Shown here: piece by piece, positions 25,908-34,577 of the stretch
Position numbering within the stretch: position 1 is the first letter of the stretch
Layout of the letters: each line of letters starts with the position of its first letter
Source of the DNA: Lachnospiraceae bacterium P6A3
GTDB lineage: Bacteria; Bacillota; Clostridia; Lachnospirales; Lachnospiraceae
Direction of reading: 5' to 3'
DNA length: 64,000 nucleotides
NCBI GenBank assembly: GCA_000702085.1
Contig: JNKP01000005.1
Span: 1 to 64,000, forward strand
Translations under genes and position numbers: made by a program
Notes under the pieces: model-generated
Databases searched by the model: none
The model's input: the letters and a program-made list of their open reading frames with translations, nothing else
Told to the model about the DNA's origin: nothing

Positions 25908-26786
25908 ATGAATAAAAATATTGTAATGCATCTTAAGCTGTACGGACTTTCCTGGATTCTTATGTTTATGATCCTCAGTGCAGTAATGTATCCCGTATTG
26001 AGAATTCTGGGAACCTACAATATCGGAAAATTTTTTGGTATTGTCATTCCCCTGACTTTTATTTCCGCCTTCATATTACTTAAGGTGATGTTTAGTAATG
26101 AAAAAAAGACCCCCATCGGAAGAAAGTATTCGGAGTTGATGAAGGAACTTCGTACAAACGGATACTCCGACAGGTTCCTTGCCATAATCGATGAGACGCT
26201 GCCTTTGTTTGCGGAAAAGAATGATACTAAGTCCAATTATTATGTATCATTTATGCTTCATGCAGCATCTGCGTACAGTATGAAAAAAGAATTCGACAAA
26301 GCTCTGAACTATATTAATTCCATTGATACAAATGTGATCAGATCCAAGGAACAGGAATTTATGGATAAAGGAGAAACACTGATTCTTTATCTTAATACGC
26401 AGATGGGCATATGCCAGGGAACTAAGGATGTTCAGAGAGCAGAGAACGTTATGGCGGATGCAAAGAGCTACATTGACAGATATTATAAGGCAGGCGGAAT
26501 GAATTTCCTTGCGATAGAGGATATGTACTGTTCATATTATTGCCTGAAGGGTGATTATGAGAGTGAATTTGCTCATGCAACCAAGATATTGGAATCAAAT
26601 CTTCCCGATGCAGCCAAAAATCCCATGGCATATCTGAGAATTCTGGAAGTGTATTGTAAGACAGGGCAGAAAGAAAATGCAGATGAAATGTATGGGCTCC
26701 TTAAGAATGCGCTGTACAATCCTAAGAATTCCAATGCCGATATTCTGATGAAGTATGCGGATGATGTAATGGCGGAAATGAGATGA
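25908..26786 (+). CDS. Membrane protein with TPR-like cytoplasmic region, function unknown
   Basis: The start is placed at ATG 25908 because ggaggg lies 7 bases upstream; the frame is open further upstream, but inside surE. The 292-residue protein has two hydrophobic segments (about 12-34 and 41-62), then a soluble helical region. That region looks TPR-like, with pairs such as ASAYSMKKEFDKALNYINSI and RILEVYCKTGQKENADEMY. Such proteins often bind partners through the helical repeats. I do not recognise a specific family. Confidence 0.65.
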   Translation: MNKNIVMHLKLYGLSWILMFMILSAVMYPVLRILGTYNIGKFFGIVIPLTFISAFILLKVMFSNEKKTPIGRKYSELMKELRTNGYSDRFLAIIDETLPLFAEKNDTKSNYYVSFMLHAASAYSMKKEFDKALNYINSIDTNVIRSKEQEFMDKGETLILYLNTQMGICQGTKDVQRAENVMADAKSYIDRYYKAGGMNFLAIEDMYCSYYCLKGDYESEFAHATKILESNLPDAAKNPMAYLRILEVYCKTGQKENADEMYGLLKNALYNPKNSNADILMKYADDVMAEMR

Positions 26787-26888
26787 TATGCATCTTACAC
26801 CCGAAAAATGCATTTCACGGCTGATCCTCACAAATAAGGATTTGTAAATGATATATTCGCCTCAACAAGAAAACATGGAGGCGGATAT

Positions 26889-28247
26889 ATGGAAAAATTA
26901 TTATTTATAGTACTTGCAGTAACGGAAATTGTCCTTGTCATACGGAGCATAAGGACGAATACTTCGAAAAAAGAATGGTCGTTAAGCAGAGCTGTCGCAA
27001 ATGTTGCAGAGCTTTTTATCTATCTGATCATGCTGATCCTTCCGGGGATTGATTTTTCCTTCAGATTCAAAGGTCTGTTTATTCTTCTGGTAATAAGACT
27101 TTTAGTATCGGTAATAGTAGTTGCTGCAACTCGGAAAAATGAAAAGATCAAGAAGCCGGTAAGCATAGTTTGCGGAACTTTATTTGGAATAATTCTGATC
27201 GCAGTAAGTATGATTCCTGCATTTATCTTCAGGGATTACGTCGGAAGACCTGTGAGCGGCCAATACAGTGTTGCGCAGAGCAGGGCAATATTGATTGATG
27301 AAACCAGATTGGAAGAAAATGAAAACGACGGATCCTTCAGAGAGGTTCCGGTATATTTCTTCTATCCGGAGTGCATAGATGAACTAGAACCAGGATCACT
27401 TCCTCTTGTGTTGTTCAGTCACGGAGCTTTCGGCTATTACGAAAGCAATGCATCAACATATCTTGAACTTGCTTCAAACGGTTACATAGTTGTCAGTATC
27501 GAGCATCCTTATCATTCTCTCTTTACCCAAGATACAAGCGGAAAAACCATTACGGTAGATCCGGAGTTTTTTAACAGCGCTATGGAGGCCGGAAGTAAGA
27601 GCGAAGCTGAGGTTTATGGTATCACTTCCGAATGGATGGAGATAAGGGAAGCTGATATGAACTTTGCACTGGATACCCTTATCGCTTCCGCACATAGCGG
27701 TGACTTAGGCGGAGAATGGTTCCTGACTGATACAAGTGTGGAGGAAGTCGTAAAAATCCTTGAAGGAATGGATACAGGCAGAATCGGACTTATGGGTCAT
27801 TCCCTGGGCGGAGCAACAGCAGTCACCGTAGGAAGAAGAGGAGACGTATCCGCTGTCGTGGATTTTGACGGAACGATGCTTGGAGAAGAAATCGGATTTG
27901 ATGACGGAAATATAATCGTTAATCCCGATCCTTACGACACACCTATCCTGTGCTTTGATTCGGCACTCCATCATGCGGACAGGGTTCTTGCGGAAAAGAC
28001 CGGTTATATTTATTCCAATAACGTGATAATGGATAATGCCTCTGAAGGATATTCGGTTTATTTCGAAGGAACCGCACATATGAATTTTACGGATCTTCCT
28101 CTTTTTTCACCTTTTCTTGCGAAGAACCTCGGAATGGGAGACAGAGATCCCGAAGAATGTATAGATAAGATAAATTCCATTACCCTTCAGTTCTTTGACA
28201 GATACTTAAAGGGGATCGGAGATTTTGAGATTGATGAAAAATACTGA
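26889..28247 (+). CDS. Membrane-anchored alpha/beta hydrolase (PAF-acetylhydrolase-like)
   Basis: A 452-residue protein with three or four N-terminal hydrophobic segments (residues 1-120), then an alpha/beta hydrolase domain. Oxyanion region PLVLFSHGAFGY and the nucleophile elbow GLMGHSLGGATAV (Ser within GHSLGG) are clear, and VVDFDGTMLG and AHMNFTDLPLF probably supply the acid and base. It resembles platelet-activating-factor acetylhydrolase-like enzymes. The catalytic part would lie outside or inside depending on the number of helices, and its substrate is unknown. Its 3' end overlaps a LytTR regulator, suggesting one transcript. Confidence 0.75.
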   Translation: MEKLLFIVLAVTEIVLVIRSIRTNTSKKEWSLSRAVANVAELFIYLIMLILPGIDFSFRFKGLFILLVIRLLVSVIVVAATRKNEKIKKPVSIVCGTLFGIILIAVSMIPAFIFRDYVGRPVSGQYSVAQSRAILIDETRLEENENDGSFREVPVYFFYPECIDELEPGSLPLVLFSHGAFGYYESNASTYLELASNGYIVVSIEHPYHSLFTQDTSGKTITVDPEFFNSAMEAGSKSEAEVYGITSEWMEIREADMNFALDTLIASAHSGDLGGEWFLTDTSVEEVVKILEGMDTGRIGLMGHSLGGATAVTVGRRGDVSAVVDFDGTMLGEEIGFDDGNIIVNPDPYDTPILCFDSALHHADRVLAEKTGYIYSNNVIMDNASEGYSVYFEGTAHMNFTDLPLFSPFLAKNLGMGDRDPEECIDKINSITLQFFDRYLKGIGDFEIDEKY

Positions 28248-28692
28248 TAAGCCGTTGGATGTTGAAGTCAAACTGATTCATCCCGAAGAAACAGAATATG
28301 TGAAGATAGGCTGTCACAAGGTTGATGATCGTATCGATGAGATTACCAGATTCATCAAATCGAGACAAGGAAGCCTGGAAGGGTATTCCGAAGGTGATAT
28401 GTATAACATTCCAATAACGGATGTGTACTACATTGAATCGGTTGACGACAGAACCTTTCTCTATCTGGAAAAAGAAACCTATGAATCAAGAAAGCGTTTG
28501 TACGAACTTGAGAAGGTTACGGATTCTTTTCATTTCATCAGAATATCAAAATCGGTTGTGGTAAATCTGATGAAGGTGGATTCCATCAAGCCTGCGCTAA
28601 ACGGTAGATTTTCGTGTAAGCTGAAAAACGGCGAAGATGTGATCATATCCAGAAAATATGTGCAGGGACTTAAGGATAAACTCAAGGGATGA
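28234..28692 (+). CDS. LytTR-domain transcriptional regulator
   Basis: A 152-residue DNA-binding protein made of an N-terminal alpha/beta segment (about 1-50) and a C-terminal LytTR domain (about 55-150). The domain shows IPITDVYYIESVDDRTFLYL, then HFIRISKSVVVNLMKVDSI and GEDVIISRKY. No receiver domain is attached. ATG 28234 overlaps the preceding hydrolase gene; a TTG nine bases earlier is also in frame. It pairs with a DUF3021 membrane protein starting 6 bases later, a common combination in Firmicutes in which the membrane protein is thought to sequester or regulate the LytTR protein. Confidence 0.88.
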   Translation: MKNTDKPLDVEVKLIHPEETEYVKIGCHKVDDRIDEITRFIKSRQGSLEGYSEGDMYNIPITDVYYIESVDDRTFLYLEKETYESRKRLYELEKVTDSFHFIRISKSVVVNLMKVDSIKPALNGRFSCKLKNGEDVIISRKYVQGLKDKLKG

Positions 28693-28698
28693 ATTAGT

Positions 28699-29145
28699 AT
28701 GAAGGAACATTTGAAAGAACATTTAAAAGAATGTCTCAGAAATTATTTCATAATAGTAACCGGTATCAATCTTGCGGTCTTTATTCTGGGTATGATATTT
28801 AAACCGGATCAAAAACTGGGATATGATGCTTTTCTTTATCCCATCATTTACGGTGCACTAACAAGTATCCCCAACCTTCTTATGGTTGAAAAGAAAGAAC
28901 CTACCGTAAGACAGACAATCTTCAGAGAGATCATCGGAGTGATCCTGATAAGTGCAATCCTTCTGACCACGATGTTCGGAGGAATGAAGATTACAGGGGA
29001 ACTTATTGCCATAAGTTGTGGTATAGTGTTAAGCGTTATCTGTATCACTTTGATGGTTAATGCAGTATCATGGATACTTGATTCCAAAAAGGCCGAGAGT
29101 CTTACAAATGATCTGGTTGCATTCCAGAATAAAATAAACGGATAG
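28699..29145 (+). CDS. DUF3021 family membrane protein
   Basis: A 148-residue membrane protein with about four transmembrane helices, of the DUF3021 family. Helices are visible near residues 13-32, 42-60, 75-95 and 103-125. Its place immediately after a LytTR regulator is the typical setting for this family. A LytTR-antagonist role is inference from known pairs. It opens with a repeated KEHLKEHLKE. Confidence 0.8.
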   Translation: MKEHLKEHLKECLRNYFIIVTGINLAVFILGMIFKPDQKLGYDAFLYPIIYGALTSIPNLLMVEKKEPTVRQTIFREIIGVILISAILLTTMFGGMKITGELIAISCGIVLSVICITLMVNAVSWILDSKKAESLTNDLVAFQNKING

Positions 29146-29157
29146 AAGGTTATAAAA

Positions 29158-30189
29158 ATGAAATTTGATGAGAAGTATTTTATTAAGACATTAAAAGAAC
29201 TTTTGGATATTGATTCAGTCACCGGTCAGTATCACGAACTTCAGGACTATCTTGTAAAGGAAGCAAAGAGCCTTGGTTTTAAAGCAACTACCCTTAAAAA
29301 GGGAGGAGTACTTATTGACCTTGGAGGTAAAGGCGAAGGAAGAGTAATAAGCGCACACGGCGATACCATAGGCCTTATGGTTCGACATATCAATTCCGAC
29401 GGAACCATTAAAGTCTGTCCTGTAGGCGGACTCCATGCACATAATTCCGACAGTGAAAATATCCGCATCCATACCAGAAGCGGCAAGATAATAACCGGCG
29501 CGCTTCAGAGAAAGCTTTCTTCAGTGCATGTAACTCCCGATAAAGCTTGGGAGGAGCTTCCCAGCTTTGAAGAAAATGTTGTGGCAGTTGTTGATGCAGA
29601 AGTAAAGAATGCTGATGATGTAAGAAAACTCGGCATCGAAGTCGGAGATTACATCGCCCTGGACCACAGATTTATGTATGAGAACGGTTATATCAAATCA
29701 CGCTTTATAGATGATAAAGCACAGGTTGCAATTCTTCTTGAAATACTCAGGGATATGAAGAAGGAGAAAAAGACACCTTCCACGAAAACATATTTTCTTA
29801 TTCCTTTTCACGAAGAGATCGGTTTCGGCGGATCATGGCTTCCTGATAATATAGCGGAATTTCTTGCTGTTGATATTGCCTGCATCGGACCGGAGCAGAC
29901 ATCCGACGAAAGAAAGGTATCGATCTTCTTTAAGGATACAAGAGCTCCTTACAATTTCGACATGACAAGAGACCTTGAGAAGAAGGCGAAGAAAGCAAAG
30001 ATTGATTTCGTGCCGGATATTTTCACTCCTCATTACGGAACAGATGCCGATACTTCTCTTGTTGCGGGATATGATATCCGCCATGCCGCAATCGGTCCCG
30101 GAACCAGAGCAACTCACGGATACGAGAGAACACATATAGATGCTATTCGTGATACGTACTTGCTCGTGCTTGCTTATATGTTTGATTGA
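29158..30189 (+). CDS. M42 family metallopeptidase
   Basis: A cobalt/zinc-dependent aminopeptidase-like protein of the M42 (FrvX/glutamyl aminopeptidase) family, 343 residues. Expected metal and catalytic residues are visible in VISAHGDTIG, SRFIDDKAQVAI, PFHEEIGFGG and HYGTDADTSLV, with a late histidine in GTRATHGYERTHID. Some motifs depart from the standard AHxDE (here HGDT), so its substrate range may differ. A ribosome site (agaaggttat) precedes ATG 29158. Upstream and downstream genes are membrane proteins without a clear link. Confidence 0.85.
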   Translation: MKFDEKYFIKTLKELLDIDSVTGQYHELQDYLVKEAKSLGFKATTLKKGGVLIDLGGKGEGRVISAHGDTIGLMVRHINSDGTIKVCPVGGLHAHNSDSENIRIHTRSGKIITGALQRKLSSVHVTPDKAWEELPSFEENVVAVVDAEVKNADDVRKLGIEVGDYIALDHRFMYENGYIKSRFIDDKAQVAILLEILRDMKKEKKTPSTKTYFLIPFHEEIGFGGSWLPDNIAEFLAVDIACIGPEQTSDERKVSIFFKDTRAPYNFDMTRDLEKKAKKAKIDFVPDIFTPHYGTDADTSLVAGYDIRHAAIGPGTRATHGYERTHIDAIRDTYLLVLAYMFD

Positions 30190-30203
30190 TACAGAGGAAA
30201 TGA

Positions 30204-30872
30204 ATGGATAACACCGCGAAGTATAAAACCGAAATTCCAGAAGTAGTTCTGAATGCCTGCATTGTTTTCTTTACAGGCATCGGAACATATTTGATGTGGA
30301 CAAACAGCGATTCGGGTGCCGGACTTATGTCATCGGGATTTGCCAATCTCAAATATTTTACGGTTTTATCCAATCTGTTTTGCGGTATTGTTGCACTTAT
30401 CAGGCTTATATTCTTTTCACTGTCAAAGAAATTCCCCATACTTCCGAAGCTTATGGCTGCATCCGCAACCGGACTTACATTCCTGATAATCGCAGCATTT
30501 CTTCAGCCGCTTTATCCGGATCTGAATCTATATGAAAGAGGTAATCTGTATTTTCATTTGATAATTCCTCTCTTTGCAATGGCAGAGTTTTTGATCATCA
30601 GGACACGTGAAAAGATTCCGTTCAAATATACGCTTTATTCGGCTGCACTTGCTCTTGCGTACGGAACATACTATTTGGCTAATATCCTGATGAACGGAAT
30701 CGGAGAGTGGCCCGATACAAATGACTGGTACGGATTTTTGAACTGGGGCTTTCCAATCGGAATCGCAATTTTTGCATTTGTCGTTTTGATGGATTTCGGA
30801 ATTGCATGTCTGCTCAGGTTCCTGAATAACCTGATCAACAAACTTAGGACGAAAAAACAGGAGACGGTATGA
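30204..30872 (+). CDS. Pr6Pr-like family membrane protein
   Basis: A 222-residue integral membrane protein with six hydrophobic helices and polar loops. Its pattern NLKYFTVLSNLFCGIVALIRL, plus HLIIPLFAMAEFL, resembles the Pr6Pr/FAR-17a-like membrane protein family. No catalytic role is known for bacterial members. It follows the peptidase by 14 bases and overlaps the next start by 4 bases, suggesting one transcription unit. Confidence 0.7.
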   Translation: MDNTAKYKTEIPEVVLNACIVFFTGIGTYLMWTNSDSGAGLMSSGFANLKYFTVLSNLFCGIVALIRLIFFSLSKKFPILPKLMAASATGLTFLIIAAFLQPLYPDLNLYERGNLYFHLIIPLFAMAEFLIIRTREKIPFKYTLYSAALALAYGTYYLANILMNGIGEWPDTNDWYGFLNWGFPIGIAIFAFVVLMDFGIACLLRFLNNLINKLRTKKQETV

Positions 30873-31420
30873 GAATAGTAACTCAGATAAATGACGAAGA
30901 TTATATAGCATTTAACAATGCCTATCAGTTTAAAAGTGAAGAAGGCAGAAAAAGATTCACACTGTACATGGTATTGTTCAGTGTTATGCTGGGAATGAGC
31001 GTGCTTATTATTCTTGTGGATCTTTTGAACAGCATGCTTAATGGTAAACTTCTCATATCGGATTTTGTTGTTCCGATTATTATAGCTGTCTACTGTATAT
31101 ATATCCTTGTGGCAATTAAATCCAGAATCAGGAAAAAGATTCGTAAAAGAGTCGAGAAATATAAGCAGGAAGGAACTCTGCTTTATGATCCCGAGGCGAC
31201 AATCGATTTTACGGATGAGATGATAATGGAATATACTCCCAAATCCACAACCAGAAGAGAGTGGAGCGAAATCAAGAGTATAATTGCCGATGATGAACAC
31301 TATTTTCTTATGCACGGACCCATGCAGGGAATGATCATTCCCATCAGATGCCTTGGCGCTGAGACAGATACGTTCTTACCTTATGTTCAGCAAAGGACAG
31401 GACTTGGAGTTATAAAATGA
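30869..31420 (+). CDS. YcxB-like membrane protein
   Basis: A 183-residue protein with two hydrophobic helices (about 32-55 and 63-85), then a C-terminal domain with TTRREWSEIKSIIADDEHYF and MIIPIRCLGAETD. That block matches the YcxB-like domain, found in uncharacterised Firmicute membrane proteins. It overlaps the preceding membrane protein gene by 4 bases. Function is unknown. Confidence 0.7.
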   Translation: MRIVTQINDEDYIAFNNAYQFKSEEGRKRFTLYMVLFSVMLGMSVLIILVDLLNSMLNGKLLISDFVVPIIIAVYCIYILVAIKSRIRKKIRKRVEKYKQEGTLLYDPEATIDFTDEMIMEYTPKSTTRREWSEIKSIIADDEHYFLMHGPMQGMIIPIRCLGAETDTFLPYVQQRTGLGVIK

Positions 31421-31458
31421 ACATTACGTGGAGAGACTACTGAAGATGCGTACAAAAA

Positions 31459-31623
31459 ATGAAACCCGTATGTTTGTCGTGTGAAAACTCGGGAATGTAT
31501 TACCTGCGCGTTCCCGAAGGCGGCTTTGAGGGACATAAGATCATGGGTGAATTCCGGACTAGCAACGAAGGCCCGATAGAAGGCCCATGGCAGGTCACGA
31601 TTCCGGTAGGACTTTTGGAATGA
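31459..31623 (+). CDS. Possible small protein of 54 residues (uncertain)
   Basis: The gap 31421-31740 between the YcxB-like gene and scfA holds only this open frame. It would encode MKPVCLSCENSGMYYL, then a short Gly-rich stretch, ending at TGA. A CxxC occurs near the start. There is no good ribosome site, and it may be a chance frame or a remnant. It is listed because it lies next to the RiPP locus. Confidence 0.25.
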   Translation: MKPVCLSCENSGMYYLRVPEGGFEGHKIMGEFRTSNEGPIEGPWQVTIPVGLLE

Positions 31624-31664
31624 GCAAAAAGATGTGTGCTTTTGCAAAAATCCCCCATTTTTTG

Positions 31665-31693
31665 TTGATATAAAACGCTGTTAATGGTATGAT
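31665..31693 (+). promoter_or_regulatory. Promoter of scfA
   Basis: TTGATA (31665-31670) and TATGAT (31688-31693) are separated by exactly 17 bases. Initiation near 31700 would give a leader of about 40 bases before scfA. Both boxes are close to the sigma-A consensus. Confidence 0.75.
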
Positions 31694-31740
31694 TTCTCGG
31701 AAGTAATTAATTCAAAATATATAGATATTGAGGGATTGAA

Positions 31741-31887
31741 ATGAAAAGAATCAAAACTCTTGAAACCCGTAACCTTTGCGACAGCGCTAAGAAGGGCGGA
31801 TGCGGCGAGTGCCAGACTTCATGTCAGTCTGCATGCAAGACCAGCTGTGGTGTTGCTAACCAGAAGTGCGAAAACAAAGCTAAATAA
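31741..31887 (+). CDS. scfA: SCIFF (ranthipeptide) precursor peptide
   Basis: A 48-residue RiPP precursor of the SCIFF family (six cysteines in forty-five residues). It opens MKRIKTLETRNLC and contains GGCGECQTSCQSACKTSC, the family core. This copy has seven cysteines: 13, 21, 24, 28, 32, 36 and 43. In the characterised Clostridium thermocellum system a radical-SAM enzyme links a cysteine to a nearby threonine as a thioether. Here the residue after Cys36 is Gly37, where I recall Thr. The maturase gene follows after a terminator-like hairpin. The peptide is conserved across Clostridia but its role is unknown. Confidence 0.93.
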   Translation: MKRIKTLETRNLCDSAKKGGCGECQTSCQSACKTSCGVANQKCENKAK

Positions 31888-31914
31888 ATAGTTTTTCTCG
31901 GACAATGAAGTAAA

Positions 31915-31954
31915 CCCCTTTTGCCGGCTCAGCTGACAAAAGGGGCTTTTATTT
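31915..31954 (+). terminator. Terminator or attenuator between scfA and scfB
   Basis: A perfect nine-base stem ccccttttg/caaaagggg with a 13-base loop is followed by cttttattt. It may end most transcripts after scfA, giving more precursor than maturase, with some read-through into scfB. Confidence 0.85.
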
Positions 31955-31990
31955 AGGGTATTTTGCCTACAACAAATTTGGGGAGAAAAT

Positions 31991-33373
31991 ATGGTTCATC
32001 AGTACAAACTTAACGGATTTAATATAGTTCTGGATTCATGTTCGGGTTCGGTTCACGATGTGGACGAAGTCGCTTACGATATGATTGAGATGTTTCCGGA
32101 TCATTCCAAAGAGGAAATCGTAGAGAAACTGTCCGCAAAATACGCCGGCCGTGATGATGTCACGAAAGAAGATCTTCTTGAGTGTTATGACGATATAGTT
32201 TCACTTAAGGAAGCAGGAAAGCTTTTTACCGAAGATACTTTTGAGGATATGGCGGGTACCTTTAAAGAGCGCAGCGGAAATGTGGTCAAGGCTCTTTGCC
32301 TTCATGTAGCTCATACCTGTAACCTTAATTGCTCATACTGTTTTGCCAGTCAGGGAAAGTATCACGGCGACAGAGCACTTATGAGCTTCGAAGTAGGTAA
32401 GAGAGCACTTGATTTTCTCGTAGAAAATTCCGGAAGCCGCACCAATCTTGAAGTGGACTTTTTCGGCGGCGAGCCTTTGATGAATTTCGATGTGGTTAAG
32501 CAGCTTGTTGCATATGCCAGAAGCATCGAAAAAGAAAAGAATAAGAATTTCCGTTTTACTCTTACCACTAACGGAGTTTTGATAGACGATGACGTTATCG
32601 AATTTGCCAATAAGGAGATGAGTAATGTAGTTCTGTCTCTTGACGGTCGTAAAGAAGTTCACGACAGGTTCAGAGTAGACTATGCGGGAAACGGAAGCTA
32701 TGAGACCATAATCCCCAAGTTCAAAAAGCTGGTTGATGCAAGAGGCGGCAAGGGCTATTACATTCGCGGAACCTTTACTCACTTTAATCCCGATTTTACC
32801 AAGGACGTATTTCATATGGCTGACCTTGGCTTTACCGAGCTTAGCATGGAGCCTGTTGTGGGAAAGCCGGGGGATGAAACCACACTTACTTCCGAAGATA
32901 TCGAGATCGTAAAAGAGCAGTATGAGATTCTTGCCAAGGACATGCTCAGACGTGAAAAGGAAGGCAAGCCCATCACTTTCTATCACTATATGCTTGATCT
33001 TACTGAGGGTCCCTGCATTTATAAGAGAATTTCAGGATGCGGATCGGGTACCGAATATATGGCGGTTACTCCCTGGGGAGATCTGTATCCCTGCCATCAG
33101 TTCGTCGGAGAAGAATCATATAAACTCGGTGACGTTTTTAACGGCGTAACCAACGATGCAATTCGTGAAGATTTCAGAAGCTGTAACGCATATGCGAGAA
33201 AAGAATGCAAGGACTGCTGGGCTAAACTGTATTGCTCCGGAGGATGCGCCGCAAACGCATTTCATGCTTCAGGTTCCATCAGAGGTATCTACGAACCCGG
33301 ATGCGAACTTTTCAAGAAGAGAATAGAATGCGCAATTATGATGCGCGTAAGTGAAAGAAGCGAAGAGGAGTAA
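31991..33373 (+). CDS. scfB: SCIFF radical SAM maturase
   Basis: A radical-SAM/SPASM enzyme of 460 residues that forms thioether crosslinks in the SCIFF precursor. An N-terminal RiPP-recognition-like region (residues 1-95) binds the leader. The radical-SAM cluster cysteines are C110, C114 and C117 in CNLNCSYC, followed by FFGGEPLMNF. The SPASM region near the C-terminus has GPCIYKRISGCGSG, YPCHQF and KECKDCWAKLYCSGGCA for two auxiliary Fe-S clusters. The gene lies 103 bases after scfA. It needs a Suf-type cluster supply, which is encoded in the same window. Confidence 0.95.
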   Translation: MVHQYKLNGFNIVLDSCSGSVHDVDEVAYDMIEMFPDHSKEEIVEKLSAKYAGRDDVTKEDLLECYDDIVSLKEAGKLFTEDTFEDMAGTFKERSGNVVKALCLHVAHTCNLNCSYCFASQGKYHGDRALMSFEVGKRALDFLVENSGSRTNLEVDFFGGEPLMNFDVVKQLVAYARSIEKEKNKNFRFTLTTNGVLIDDDVIEFANKEMSNVVLSLDGRKEVHDRFRVDYAGNGSYETIIPKFKKLVDARGGKGYYIRGTFTHFNPDFTKDVFHMADLGFTELSMEPVVGKPGDETTLTSEDIEIVKEQYEILAKDMLRREKEGKPITFYHYMLDLTEGPCIYKRISGCGSGTEYMAVTPWGDLYPCHQFVGEESYKLGDVFNGVTNDAIREDFRSCNAYARKECKDCWAKLYCSGGCAANAFHASGSIRGIYEPGCELFKKRIECAIMMRVSERSEEE

Positions 33374-33374
33374 T

Positions 33375-34577
33375 ATGGCAACCCCCATAGTTGATTTCCT
33401 TGAAAAATATAAAGAATCGGATACTTCAAGACTTCATATGCCGGGACATAAGGGAGCTGCCGATATACTTTCGAATATTCCCGAGTGGTTAAGAAACGTA
33501 TATGCATATGACATAACCGAAATGGCGGGAGCTGATGATCTGTATAATCCTTCCGGTATCATTAAAGCAAGTGAAGAAATTGCTTCCGGCATTTTCGGCA
33601 CAGACACATTCTATGTAACCGAAGGTTCGAGTCAGGCTATCAAGGCAATGATCTGGCTTGCCAAGAGACATTGGGAAATATCTTACATTCGGGATATGGG
33701 AGATGACGCAAGACTTCCTCAGCCTTATCTCTTTGTTCTCGGAAAGTTCCACAAGGCACTTCTGAATGCAGCCATGCTTACCGGTGTGAGCGTTGTTCAG
33801 ATCGACCTCGAGGGATTATCTGTAGAACAGATAATATCCAAGATTTATGATGGTTTTGTGGAAGAGAATAATCCCATCGGTGTCTATGCTACGTATCCGG
33901 ATTATTTCGGAAATGTATTTGACATGGGAAAGCTCAAAGCAGAACTTGCCGCAATGAACGTTCCTCTTTTGGTGGACGGTGCTCACAGCGCATATTTTAA
34001 GTTCCTGGATTATGATAAGTATGGTGATTACAGACATCCGATAGATTTATGCGCGGACATGGTATGTGCTTCCGCGCATAAAACTCTTCCCGCACTTACC
34101 GGCGCTGCATATCTTCATGTGGGTGAAGACTTATCGGATGTGCTTCCGGATGTTAAATATACTCTTGATATTTTCGGATCATCAAGTCCGTCATATCTGA
34201 TTATGGCAAGCCTTGATGCATTTAACGCTGAGGCGGGAAATTTCAGGAGTATACTCGGCCCCTTTTGTGATAAGACGGATAATCTGAAAAAAGAAATCTC
34301 CGACATGGGATTTAATGTATGTGATTCGGATCCGTTAAGGATTGTTGTAAGATCCGATAACAGGTTCACCGGAAATGATATTGCTTCATCACTTCGTGCA
34401 TTTAAATGTGAACCCGAATGCTCCGATGAAGATTATGTAATTATGATGCTGACGCCTTATAACAGCAATGAAGATCTGAATCGTATAAAGGATGCATTTC
34501 AGTTTCTTAAAAGTAACGGTGCTTTGGAATCCGAAAAAAACGAACCCGGTTATAACTGTATGAAGAACTTTATCTGA
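33375..34577 (+). CDS. Orn/Lys/Arg decarboxylase-family PLP enzyme
   Basis: A 400-residue fold-type I PLP enzyme of the Orn/Lys/Arg decarboxylase major domain. It begins with RLHMPGHKG, continues with VTEGSSQAIKAM and DGAHSAYF, and has the Schiff-base lysine in SAHKTLPALTGAAYLH. It lacks the C-terminal domain found in full CadA/SpeA enzymes and may be nearer to YaaO/YaaO-like proteins. The substrate is unknown. ATG 33375 is chosen for its gaagaggag ribosome site; it starts 1 base after the scfB stop. In B. subtilis the related yaaO gene lies in the yaaR-holB cluster, but here it is elsewhere. Confidence 0.85.
   Translation: MATPIVDFLEKYKESDTSRLHMPGHKGAADILSNIPEWLRNVYAYDITEMAGADDLYNPSGIIKASEEIASGIFGTDTFYVTEGSSQAIKAMIWLAKRHWEISYIRDMGDDARLPQPYLFVLGKFHKALLNAAMLTGVSVVQIDLEGLSVEQIISKIYDGFVEENNPIGVYATYPDYFGNVFDMGKLKAELAAMNVPLLVDGAHSAYFKFLDYDKYGDYRHPIDLCADMVCASAHKTLPALTGAAYLHVGEDLSDVLPDVKYTLDIFGSSSPSYLIMASLDAFNAEAGNFRSILGPFCDKTDNLKKEISDMGFNVCDSDPLRIVVRSDNRFTGNDIASSLRAFKCEPECSDEDYVIMMLTPYNSNEDLNRIKDAFQFLKSNGALESEKNEPGYNCMKNFI

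Noticed and set aside
33375-34577. Possible truncation of the decarboxylase-family gene, because it lacks the C-terminal domain of CadA/SpeA
   Set aside because: The frame ends cleanly with the next gene overlapping its stop, and short members of the family exist; no frameshifted remainder was found downstream.
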